From Acidimicrobiia bacterium (lineage in GTDB: Bacteria; Actinomycetota; Acidimicrobiia; Acidimicrobiales; Iamiaceae), in the NCBI GenBank assembly GCA_019247975.1, contig JAFBAD010000206.1, positions 1-11,839 on the forward strand: a stretch of DNA of 11,839 nucleotides. The letters run 5' to 3'. Each line of letters opens with the position of its first letter. Positions within the stretch are counted from its first letter, which is position 1. The notes beneath the pieces are model-generated. The model was not told where the DNA came from. It saw only the letters and a list, made by a program, of their open reading frames with translations, and did not search any database. This document shows, piece by piece, positions 1 through 5,467 of the stretch. The translations under genes and the position numbers were made by a program.

Positions 1-261
1 GCGACGCTGGCCCACGGCCACCCGCTGGTGTGCGTGCCGCTCGGGCGCGACCAGCCCGCGAACGCAGAAGCGGTGGCGCGGGTCGGCGCGGGCCGGGTGG
101 TCGCCCCGACCGCGAGCCCCGACGAGCTCGGCTCGGCGGTCCTCGCCGTGCTCGAGGACGAAGCCGCGATCGCGGCGAGCCGGCGGATGGCCGTACGCAT
201 CGGCGGACCCTCGGCCGGCGACACCGCGGCCGGCGCGCTGGCCGCCCTCGTGGCTCCGTGA
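1..261 (+). CDS. GT1-family glycosyltransferase, C-terminal fragment (5' end outside window)
   Basis: The reading frame is open from the first base and ends at TGA 259-261, so only the last 86 residues are present. The segment reads HGHPLVCVPLGRDQPANAE and then VGAGRVV. This matches the donor-binding end of GT1/MGT-type glycosyltransferases, in which a 'G.P.v..P...DQ..NA..v...G.G' pattern binds the nucleotide sugar; the D-Q pair (residues 17-18 of the fragment) is the usual sugar-contacting pair. Such enzymes transfer a sugar from a UDP- or dTDP-sugar to small lipophilic acceptors, and some members inactivate macrolides. The acceptor domain is missing, so the substrate cannot be read. The stop overlaps the GTG start of the next gene (GTGA), so the two are probably co-transcribed. 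Family assignment is fairly sure; the function is open. Confidence 0.8.
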   Translation, partial: ATLAHGHPLVCVPLGRDQPANAEAVARVGAGRVVAPTASPDELGSAVLAVLEDEAAIAASRRMAVRIGGPSAGDTAAGALAALVAP

Positions 262-731
262 ACCTCGATCCGGCGACCGCGGAGCGGTACCTGCGGCGCG
301 CCTTCAGGAAGATGCTCGCCGTCGTCGACCGGCTCGGCGACGAGCGCGTTAACGTGCAGCCGCACGGCGACGGCACCAACTCGGCCGCCGCGCTCGTGGT
401 CCACTGCTGCGGCGTCACCGAGTTCTGGCTCGGCCACGTCGCCCTCGGGCGACCGAGCACGCGTGACCGCGCCGGCGAGTTCGTCGCCACCGCGTCCGTC
501 GCCGAGCTGCACGACATTGTCGACCGAACGATCGCAACCGCGGTCGCGGACATCGACCGGCTCGACGCGGGCGAGGGCAACGACGACAGCGGAGGTCGGT
601 CCCACCTGCTCGACGGCGACGGGTCCGACGGCTCAGCCGTGCTCCACGTGCTGGAGGAGATCTACCAGCACCTCGGCCACATGGAGCTCACCGCTGACGC
701 GCTCGGCGAGCGGTCCCCGCCTGCAGCCTGA
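258..731 (+). CDS. DinB/DUF664-like small protein
   Basis: A 157-residue protein starting at GTG 258, which overlaps the previous stop codon as GTGA. I chose this start because the frame further upstream only shadows the glycosyltransferase, and the recognisable domain begins about here. The segment VVHCCGVTEFWLGHVALG (about 48-65) and the C-terminal EEIYQHLGHMELTAD (133-147) are typical of the DinB/DUF664 four-helix bundle. His49, His138 and His141 are candidate metal ligands. Known relatives include mycothiol- or bacillithiol-dependent transferases and many uncharacterised stress-linked proteins; no substrate can be named here. Coupling to the glycosyltransferase suggests a shared transcript. 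The last 44 bp overlap the 3' end of the opposing tetR gene. Confidence 0.82.
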   Translation: MNLDPATAERYLRRAFRKMLAVVDRLGDERVNVQPHGDGTNSAAALVVHCCGVTEFWLGHVALGRPSTRDRAGEFVATASVAELHDIVDRTIATAVADIDRLDAGEGNDDSGGRSHLLDGDGSDGSAVLHVLEEIYQHLGHMELTADALGERSPPAA

Positions 732-1437
732 GGCCGTCGAGGATGAGGTCGAGGCCGGCCCGGAACTGGTCGGTGTCGTCGTGGCCGGCGAACTCGTCGA
801 CGATCTCGTGCACGAAGGGGAACTCGGCCGGGTCGAGGCGCCGCCAGTCCTCGGCGAACCTCTCGATGTACTCGTCACGCCCGACGGTGCCGTCGAGGAC
901 CTCGGGCGGTCGTTGCTGACCGAGGTCGGCCGCGGTACCGACCACGAAGCCGGTCACTGCGGACACGGCGTGGAACCGCTGGCGCGTGGTCAGGTCGAGC
1001 CGGAGGAGCGGTCGACCGAGACGTTCGTAGAGGCGCATGGTGTTCGGCTGCACCTCCGTGTTGGTCATGAAGTACGCGGCGAGCCACGGGCGACGCTCGA
1101 CGGCGTCGAACATCGTCACGGCGATCGCCCGGATCTCGGCGATCGGGTCGTCGGGGTCGTCCACGTCATCGGTGGCACGGAGCACATCGCCGACCACGTG
1201 GTCCGCGGCTCGGTCGAGCAGGTCCTCCTTGCTGGTGACGTACCAGTAGATGCTGCCGACGCCACCGCCGAGGCGAGCAGCCAGCGCCCGGAAGGTCAGC
1301 GCCTGCTCGCCGGCCTCGTCGAGGAGCGTGACCGCCTCCGACAGCACCGCCTCCATGGAGTGCGAGGCCCGCCGGCGCTCGCCGCCACGACGGGTTGCTG
1401 CCGATCGACTCCCTGCTGGTGGGGCCACGGCCCCCAT
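688..1437 (-). CDS. TetR-family transcriptional repressor, probable regulator of the divergent MFS exporter
   Basis: A 249-residue protein counted from ATG 1435-1437; a TTG one codon upstream is less likely, and an internal ATG at 1354-1356 would cut off an Arg-rich leader of about 27 residues. The N-terminal helix-turn-helix is clear: LTFRALAARLGGGVGSIYWY (about residues 47-66), then VTSKEDLLDRAADHV. The rest is an all-helical ligand-binding domain, with RRPWLAAYF and FHAVSAVTGFVVG segments usual in TetR C-terminal domains. TetR proteins bind short palindromes as dimers and release DNA when a small ligand binds. The gene diverges from an efflux-type MFS gene, and the gap carries three matching palindromes, so autoregulation and pump repression are likely. 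The inducer is unknown. The 3' end overlaps the opposing DinB-like gene by 44 bp. Confidence 0.92.
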   Translation of the reverse strand: MGAVAPPAGSRSAATRRGGERRRASHSMEAVLSEAVTLLDEAGEQALTFRALAARLGGGVGSIYWYVTSKEDLLDRAADHVVGDVLRATDDVDDPDDPIAEIRAIAVTMFDAVERRPWLAAYFMTNTEVQPNTMRLYERLGRPLLRLDLTTRQRFHAVSAVTGFVVGTAADLGQQRPPEVLDGTVGRDEYIERFAEDWRRLDPAEFPFVHEIVDEFAGHDDTDQFRAGLDLILDGLRLQAGTARRARQR

Positions 1438-1448
1438 CAAAGCACCCG

Positions 1449-1477
1449 TTGCGACGAATCGAACGTCGTTCTATAGT
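1449..1477 (+). promoter_or_regulatory. Probable promoter of the MFS exporter gene
   Basis: TTGCGA (1449-1454) and TATAGT (1472-1477) are separated by exactly 17 bp, close to the primary sigma-factor consensus and in the only AT-rich stretch of the neighbourhood. The predicted transcription start is near 1483-1485, giving a leader of about 53 nt before GTG 1537. The -10 box overlaps the edge of the first palindrome, and the start point falls inside the second. The same CTATAG core also reads as TACTAT or TATAGA on the minus strand and could serve tetR, but I see no good -35 for that direction. Confidence 0.6.
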
Positions 1478-1511
1478 ACCGAACGTTGTTCGATGATCGA
1501 ACTTAGTTCGA
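1459..1511. promoter_or_regulatory. Array of three TetR-type operator palindromes
   Basis: Three copies of a 15-bp inverted repeat TCGAAC-N3-GTTCGA: 1459-1473 (TCGAACGTCGTTCTA, one arm mismatch), 1479-1493 (CCGAACGTTGTTCGA, one mismatch) and 1497-1511 (TCGAACTTAGTTCGA, perfect). The third extends to a perfect 19-bp palindrome, GATCGAACTTAGTTCGATC (1495-1513). Centres lie at about 1466, 1486 and 1504, so copies are 20 and 18 bp apart, close to two helical turns and putting dimers roughly on one DNA face. The array sits between divergent tetR and exporter genes and covers the predicted -10 box and transcription start. Binding by the neighbouring TetR protein is inferred from position and symmetry. 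Confidence 0.8.
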
Positions 1512-1524
1512 TCCCGCTCTTCTC

Positions 1525-1532
1525 GAGGGAGG
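1525..1532 (+). promoter_or_regulatory. Ribosome binding site of the MFS exporter
   Basis: GAGGGAGG lies four bases before GTG 1537 (its GGAGG core at 1528-1532 is close to the anti-Shine-Dalgarno complement) and supports that GTG as the start. It stands out because most other plus-strand genes here have no visible ribosome binding site. Confidence 0.7.
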
Positions 1533-1536
1533 CCCC

Positions 1537-3000
1537 GTGCTCACCGCCCCCACGGCGCCCGATGCCCGGGCCCGGACCTACCAGTCGCTGCGCGCCGCGT
1601 GGATCCCGCTCGCAGCGTTGTGCCTGGCGTTCTTCGTCGAGATGGTCGACAACACGCTGCTGTCGATCGCGCTCCCGACGATCGGCCGCGATCTCAGGAG
1701 CGGCACGACCGCGCTGCAGTGGGTCACCGGCGCGTACTCGCTCACCTTCGGCGGTCTGCTGCTGACGGCCGGGTCTGCCGCCGACCGGCTCGGGCGTCGC
1801 CGCGTCCTGCTCACCGGACTCGCCGCGTTCGGTGCCATCAGCCTGTGCGTCGTCGTCGTCAGCACCGCCGGCCAGCTCATCGTCCTGCGCGCCGCACTCG
1901 GCGTAGCCGCCGCTGCGATGGCGCCGATCACCAACTCGCTCGTGTTCCGCCTGTTCGACGACGACGCCATGCGCATGCGAGCGATGACCCTGATGATCGT
2001 CGTCGGCATGACCGGCTTCATCCTCGGCCCGCTGCTCGGCGGAACCGCGCTGGCTCACTTCCGCTGGGAGTGGCTGCTCGCGGTCAACGCCCCGATCGCC
2101 CTGCTCGCCTGGATCGGCGTCCGGCTCGGTGTCCCCGCCGACCGCCCCGACGACCTCACGGGCGACGCGCTCGACGTCCCGGGAGCGGTGCTCAGCATCG
2201 CGACGATCGGCCTCGGCTGTTGGTCGCTGACGAGCGGCGTCGACCACGGTTGGACCTCACCCATCACGCTCGGCTCGATCGTCGGTGCGGTGCCCGCGCT
2301 CGTCGCGTTCGTCCGGCACGAACGGCGGAGCGACTCCCCCATGCTCGACCTCGGGCTCTTCGAGAACGGGATCGTGCGGGGCGCGACATTGGCGCAGGTC
2401 GGCACCTCGATCGCCATGGCCGGTGTCATGTTCGGCCTGATCCTGCACTTCCAGTACGCCTACGGGTGGAGCCCGATGCGGGCCGGTCTGGCCAACCTGC
2501 CGCTGATCCTCACGATGATCTTCGGTACGCCCGTGTCGGAGCACCTCGTCGAGCGGTTCGGTCACCGCATCGCCTGCCTCGTCGGCGCCGCCCTTCTCGT
2601 CGTCGGGCTCGCCGGCATGGCGTGGGGCGTCGAGCACGGCTACCTCGCGATCGCCGCGTCGATGGTCGTCCTGACCGTCGGCCTGCGCACCGTCATGACC
2701 ATCTGCGCGGTCGGCCTCGTCGGCGCGGTCCCCGAGAACCGCACGTCGATCGGCGCTGCGCTGAACGACACCGCCCAGGAGGTCGGCACGAGCATCGGCA
2801 CCGCGGTCGTCGGCACCCTCATCGCCGCGCTGGTCACCGCCCGCCTGCCCGCCGGCACCTGGAGCGACGCCCTCACAGCGAGCTTCTTCCACGGTGAGCG
2901 CATCATCTACGCGGTGATGGCCGTCATCGTCGGCGTCCTCGCGACGACCGGTGCCCTCACCCTGACCGACTCACGCAGCACCGACGAACACCCCGCCTGA
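1537..3000 (+). CDS. MFS drug exporter, DHA2 (14-helix) type
   Basis: A 487-residue polytopic membrane protein starting at GTG 1537 behind a good ribosome binding site. Helix 1 carries the DHA2 motif EMVDNTLLSIALPTI (35-49) with an in-membrane acidic residue, Asp38, usual for proton-coupled pumps. QWVTGAYSL follows at 61-69, motif A appears as GSAADRLGRRRV (79-90), and the antiporter motif C as GFILGPLLGG (160-169) in helix 5. Length and hydrophobic spacing fit 14 transmembrane helices, as in EmrB/QacA/LfrA relatives that export lipophilic cations, dyes or antibiotics by proton exchange. The substrate cannot be read from sequence. Expression is probably held down by the divergent TetR protein through the three palindromes upstream. 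The gene is intact and ends 26 bp from the convergent DinB-type gene. Confidence 0.92.
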   Translation: MLTAPTAPDARARTYQSLRAAWIPLAALCLAFFVEMVDNTLLSIALPTIGRDLRSGTTALQWVTGAYSLTFGGLLLTAGSAADRLGRRRVLLTGLAAFGAISLCVVVVSTAGQLIVLRAALGVAAAAMAPITNSLVFRLFDDDAMRMRAMTLMIVVGMTGFILGPLLGGTALAHFRWEWLLAVNAPIALLAWIGVRLGVPADRPDDLTGDALDVPGAVLSIATIGLGCWSLTSGVDHGWTSPITLGSIVGAVPALVAFVRHERRSDSPMLDLGLFENGIVRGATLAQVGTSIAMAGVMFGLILHFQYAYGWSPMRAGLANLPLILTMIFGTPVSEHLVERFGHRIACLVGAALLVVGLAGMAWGVEHGYLAIAASMVVLTVGLRTVMTICAVGLVGAVPENRTSIGAALNDTAQEVGTSIGTAVVGTLIAALVTARLPAGTWSDALTASFFHGERIIYAVMAVIVGVLATTGALTLTDSRSTDEHPA

Positions 3001-3026
3001 CGGGCGACGACGACGACCGCGGCGGG
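2992..3026. terminator. Possible weak bidirectional terminator between convergent genes
   Basis: CCCGCC (2992-2997) and GGCGGG (3021-3026) can pair across a 23-nt loop containing a GAC triplet run. This is the only dyad in the 26-bp gap between the convergent exporter and DinB-type genes. There is no T-run, and in such GC-rich DNA a 6-bp pairing can occur by chance. Confidence 0.2.
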
Positions 3027-3767
3027 TCAGTCCGGCTGGGCCTCGGCCTGCGCTTCGAGCACGGCGAGGTCGCGCACGGCGTACTGGTCGTGCTGCCACT
3101 CCTCGCGGAGGACCACACCGACGCACTGGAGGACGGTGGCGGTGCCGCCGTTCGGTGAGTCGACGACTCGTGCGACGTCCTCGTCGGTCGCGCCTGCGAG
3201 CACGGCGGTCACGCGGCTCGCACGGTCGGCGCGGACGGCGAGCACCTCGTCGATGGTCGGGTGCGCGTCGGGATCGAGCCCGGCGAGCTCCTCGTCGCTC
3301 GCACCGTCGTAGGCCACGCCGAGGGGGTGGAACCACGGCACCTCGCCGAGCACCGGACCGGTGATCCAGCGGTCGACGGCGAACACGAGGTGGCGCAGGG
3401 TCTCGAGGTACGAGAACTCCTCGTCGACGGATGCGTCGAGCAGGGCGGGAGGGAGGGCCCGGGCTCGTTCGAGCGTCGCGGCCGCGCGTTCCTGCACCAT
3501 CGACCACGCGTCCCGTGCCACCTGCGCGCTCTCGGGACGGAGCATCGCCCGCTCCGGGTGGCGCCGGTTCAGCTCCTCTTCGACGTAGCCGGCGACCTCG
3601 ACGCCGTTGACCACGAGCGAGTCCACGTACCCCGAGATGTCGAGGCCGTCGACGTGGGAATCGGCGATCTTCACGTCTCGCAACCCCACGTCACGGAACC
3701 GGGAGCCGGAGAGATCGACGTGGTGGAAGCGCGACCCCCGCAGATCCTGCTCGACGAACTCAGCCAT
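3027..3767 (-). CDS. Pentapeptide-repeat plus DinB-fold protein
   Basis: A 246-residue protein starting at ATG 3765-3767, two bases after the stop of the acetyltransferase gene, so the two form an operon. Residues 6-55 show imperfect five-residue periodicity (DLRGSRFHHV, DLSGSRFRDV, then LRDVKIADS, VDGLDISG), as in short pentapeptide-repeat beta-helices. From about residue 85 there is a DinB_2-like helical bundle with LRHLVFAVDRWI (124-135), His147 in WFHPLG and REEWQHDQYAVRDL (221-234). His126, His147 and His226 are candidate metal ligands. Proteins with this two-part build occur in actinobacteria, usually annotated only as DinB family; the reaction is unknown. There is no signal peptide or membrane segment, so a cytoplasmic location is expected. 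Confidence 0.8.
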   Translation of the reverse strand: MAEFVEQDLRGSRFHHVDLSGSRFRDVGLRDVKIADSHVDGLDISGYVDSLVVNGVEVAGYVEEELNRRHPERAMLRPESAQVARDAWSMVQERAAATLERARALPPALLDASVDEEFSYLETLRHLVFAVDRWITGPVLGEVPWFHPLGVAYDGASDEELAGLDPDAHPTIDEVLAVRADRASRVTAVLAGATDEDVARVVDSPNGGTATVLQCVGVVLREEWQHDQYAVRDLAVLEAQAEAQPD

Positions 3768-3769
3768 CG

Positions 3770-4216
3770 CTACTGCGCCAGATCGAATCGGTAGACGTTC
3801 GTCTCGCGAGCCTCGAAGCCGAGGCGCTGGTAGAGGTGGTTGGCCGCTTCCCGGCTCGGGCGCGAGGTGAGGTCCACCGTCTTCGCGCCGAGCTCACGGG
3901 CCCGATCGAGCGCGGCGCTGGTCAGCGCGGCGCCGATGCCCGCTCCTCGTGCCGCGTCGTCGACCACGACGTCTTCGATCCACGCCCGGGTGGCGGTGGG
4001 GATCGGGAACACAACTAGCGTGAGCGATCCGACGATCGTGCCGTCCCCTGCGCGCGCAACGAACAGCGTGCACGCGGAGGAGGCCACCAGCTCTTCGAGC
4101 GCAGCCTCGTCCGGCGGCGGTGAGGACCTCGACAGCTGCGGGATCAGCCGTGCGAAGGCGTCGACCAGCTCGGTGGTCACCTGCTCGACTACCTCGACCC
4201 GGGTCGCCTCGGCCAT
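3770..4216 (-). CDS. GNAT-family N-acetyltransferase
   Basis: A 148-residue protein from ATG 4214-4216. An in-frame GTG at 4238-4240 would add eight residues, but lies inside a dyad and has no better ribosome binding site. The acetyl-CoA motif A is clear: IEDVVVDDAARGAGIGAAL (80-98) with the R-G-A-G-I-G loop at 90-95. Motif B, SREAANHLYQRLGFEARE (121-138), has the usual Tyr129 that can act as general acid. The fold matches small GNAT enzymes that acetylate amines on proteins or metabolites. The target cannot be inferred; the partner gene two bases downstream encodes a pentapeptide/DinB protein and does not reveal it. Complete, with no unusual residues. Confidence 0.9.
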   Translation of the reverse strand: MAEATRVEVVEQVTTELVDAFARLIPQLSRSSPPPDEAALEELVASSACTLFVARAGDGTIVGSLTLVVFPIPTATRAWIEDVVVDDAARGAGIGAALTSAALDRARELGAKTVDLTSRPSREAANHLYQRLGFEARETNVYRFDLAQ

Positions 4217-4231
4217 CGGCCCAAGGTAACC

Positions 4232-4277
4232 GCAGGTCACACAAGCTTCAGCGAACGATCACCTGGATGTGACCTGC
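4232..4277. repeat. 10-bp perfect inverted repeat in a divergent promoter region
   Basis: GCAGGTCACA (4232-4241) and TGTGACCTGC (4268-4277) are perfect inverse copies separated by 26 bp. They lie between the minus-strand acetyltransferase start (ATG 4216) and the plus-strand small ORF (ATG 4319), where a shared regulator could bind. The 10-bp arms are longer than expected by chance in 100 bp. The pair could be an operator bound at two half-sites or an RNA hairpin in the leader of the acetyltransferase message. Confidence 0.5.
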
Positions 4278-4305
4278 CCGACGACCGTCCGACACGCCTG
4301 ATTCG

Positions 4306-4311
4306 TACCTT
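4306..4311 (+). promoter_or_regulatory. Possible -10 box for a leaderless small ORF
   Basis: TACCTT fits the actinobacterial TANNNT -10 pattern and is followed by exactly seven bases before ATG 4319. That spacing would place transcription start on the start codon. No convincing -35 is visible, so the case rests on spacing and on the same arrangement before the next two genes. Confidence 0.4.
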
Positions 4312-4318
4312 GCGGGGC

Positions 4319-4480
4319 ATGGACCGATTGCTGCTGCGCATGCGCCGCTGGGGCAACGACGGCGCGGTCGTGAACGCCAGGGCGGAGCTCATCCGGGCCC
4401 GCGAGCGCCAGGCGGCGGCCACCATCGTGGCCCGCCGGGTCGTCGCCCGTGACGCCGTCCGCCGGAGACGCACGGCCTGA
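4319..4480 (+). CDS. Small basic protein of 53 residues, unknown function
   Basis: ATG 4319-4321 to TGA 4478-4480. The product begins MDRLLLRMRRWGNDGAVVNA and continues as one Arg- and Ala-rich amphipathic stretch (RAELIRARERQ, ATIVARRVVARDAV), ending RRRRTA; about 14 of 53 residues are Arg. I know no family for it. Coding is supported by third positions: about 50 of 53 codons end in G or C, as in its neighbours, with only CGA, CGT and AGA as exceptions. It fills most of an otherwise empty gap and ends 23 bp before the PAC2 gene. A TANNNT box seven bases before ATG suggests a leaderless message; no ribosome binding site is needed or clear. The basic helix could bind nucleic acid or membrane, but this is a guess. 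Confidence 0.55.
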   Translation: MDRLLLRMRRWGNDGAVVNARAELIRARERQAAATIVARRVVARDAVRRRRTA

Positions 4481-4489
4481 CCCACCCGA

Positions 4490-4495
4490 TAGCGT
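4490..4495 (+). promoter_or_regulatory. Possible -10 box of the PAC2 gene
   Basis: TAGCGT fits TANNNT and is followed by eight bases before ATG 4504. There is no ribosome binding site in the 23-bp gap, which again suggests a leaderless start. No good -35 is seen. Confidence 0.4.
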
Positions 4496-4503
4496 TCGGG
4501 TGC

Positions 4504-5349
4504 ATGCAGCACGTCCGCTGGACGAGCCACCCGAACCTGCACCGCCCGGTGCTCATCGCGGCCTTCGAGGGCTGGAACGACGCGGGTGACGCGAGCAGCA
4601 ACGCCGTGCGCTGGCTGCACGAGCGCTGGGACGCCGAGCCGTTCGCCCACATCGACCCCGAGGAGTTCTTCGACTTCTCCGCCACCCGCCCGCGGGTGCG
4701 CCTCGATGACGGGTACCAGCGCGAGATCGTGTGGCCGGCCTTCGAGTTCAGCACCGCGACCGTTCCCGGCACCGACACCGACGTGGTCCTGCTGCTCGGC
4801 ACCGAGCCGCAGCTCCGCTGGCGCACGTTCTGCGAGCAGGTGGTCAGCGTGGCCAACGCGTGCGAGGTGCGCCTCGCGATCACGCTCGGCGCGCTCCTGG
4901 CCGACGTCTCCCACGCGTCGCCGGTGTCGGTGATCGGCACCGCGTACGACCCCGACGTCGTCGAGCGCCTCGGCCTCACCCAGTCGAGCTACGAAGGCCC
5001 GACCGGCATCGTCGGCGTGCTGCACGACGCGCTCGCCCGCGCGGATGTCGCGTCTGCGTCGCTGTGGGCCGCGGTGCCGAGCTACGTCCCCTCCGCGCCC
5101 TCGCCGAAGGCGCAACTCGCCCTGGTCGAGCGCACCGCCGGCCTGCTCGACGTCGGCCTCGTCACCACCGATCTCGAGATCGCCGCCGCCAGCTACGAGC
5201 GCCAGGTGACCGAGCTGGTCGAGGCCGACGACGACACGGCGGCGTACGTACGCCACTTGGAGGAGACCCAGGACGACGAGCAGGACGTCGACCCGGCCGA
5301 CTTCGTGGCCGAGGTCGAGCGCTTCCTCCGCGACCACCCGGAGTCCTGA
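4504..5349 (+). CDS. PAC2-family protein (proteasome-assembly-chaperone-like fold)
   Basis: A 281-residue protein from ATG 4504. The N-terminal block LHRPVLIAAFEGWNDAGDAS (12-31) is the hallmark of bacterial PAC2 proteins, followed by a conserved FFDF block (DPEEFFDFSATRPRV, 51-65) and VVLLLGTEPQLRWRTF (94-109). The family is common in actinobacteria and archaea and is named after a eukaryotic proteasome assembly chaperone. Its bacterial role is not established, though many hosts carry a 20S proteasome. The last 60 residues are strongly acidic (EADDD, EETQDDEQDVD) and look like a flexible or helical tail. The gene is soluble by composition, complete, and 62 bp upstream of the erm-like gene in the same direction. 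Long open frames on the opposite strand here are codon-bias shadows. Confidence 0.88.
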   Translation: MQHVRWTSHPNLHRPVLIAAFEGWNDAGDASSNAVRWLHERWDAEPFAHIDPEEFFDFSATRPRVRLDDGYQREIVWPAFEFSTATVPGTDTDVVLLLGTEPQLRWRTFCEQVVSVANACEVRLAITLGALLADVSHASPVSVIGTAYDPDVVERLGLTQSSYEGPTGIVGVLHDALARADVASASLWAAVPSYVPSAPSPKAQLALVERTAGLLDVGLVTTDLEIAAASYERQVTELVEADDDTAAYVRHLEETQDDEQDVDPADFVAEVERFLRDHPES

Positions 5350-5379
5350 AAACCAGGGGTGTCGCCGAGGCCGCGCCCG

Positions 5380-5385
5380 TAGGGT
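5380..5385 (+). promoter_or_regulatory. Possible -10 box ahead of erm
   Basis: TAGGGT fits TANNNT and is followed by seven bases before GTG 5393, the first codon of a short upstream ORF, and by 26 bases before the erm start at GTG 5412. No -35 resembling TTGACA is visible. A short A-rich patch (5349-5352, at the end of the PAC2 gene) lies upstream. Confidence 0.35.
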
Positions 5386-5392
5386 CCGGCCC

Positions 5393-5467
5393 GTGACCGT
5401 GATGGTGCGTCGTGCCCGCCGGAGGTCCGGCGCGGCGTGGGCGTCGACAGGAGCTCGGTCAGCATGA
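5393..5467 (+). CDS. Possible leader ORF of 24 residues overlapping the erm start
   Basis: GTG 5393-5395 to TGA 5465-5467, in a different frame from erm and overlapping its first 56 bases. The peptide begins VTVMVRRARRRSG, with Arg at 6, 7, 9, 10 and 11. The GTG lies seven bases after a TANNNT box, the spacing of leaderless actinobacterial messages. Many erm genes are controlled by ribosome stalling on an upstream peptide, and Arg-rich leaders (RLR-like motifs) are a known stalling class; whether this one stalls is unknown. It could equally be a chance frame, because codon use in its second half follows the erm frame. Confidence 0.25.
   Translation: MTVMVRRARRRSGAAWASTGARSA

Noticed and set aside
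30..257. N-terminal extension of the DinB-like protein back to base 30
   Set aside because: The extra residues are an Arg-rich shadow of the glycosyltransferase frame; the GTGA overlap at 258 is the natural start.
1599..2897. 432-codon frame inside the exporter gene
   Set aside because: A +2-frame shadow, Arg/Pro-rich and with no hydrophobic segments, inside an intact 14-helix transporter gene.
3001..3020. Short GAC triplet run (GACGACGACGACC) as a microsatellite
   Set aside because: Only four units, and common by composition in this DNA; it may just form the loop of the weak terminator.
4237..5337. 366-codon minus-strand frame opposite the PAC2 gene
   Set aside because: Shadow of PAC2 codon bias, without a recognised domain; the PAC2 signature is unmistakable on the plus strand.
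5349..5362. A-rich patch before erm as a WhiB7-type activator site
   Set aside because: Only a four-A run and no matching -35 at the expected place; not enough to call.
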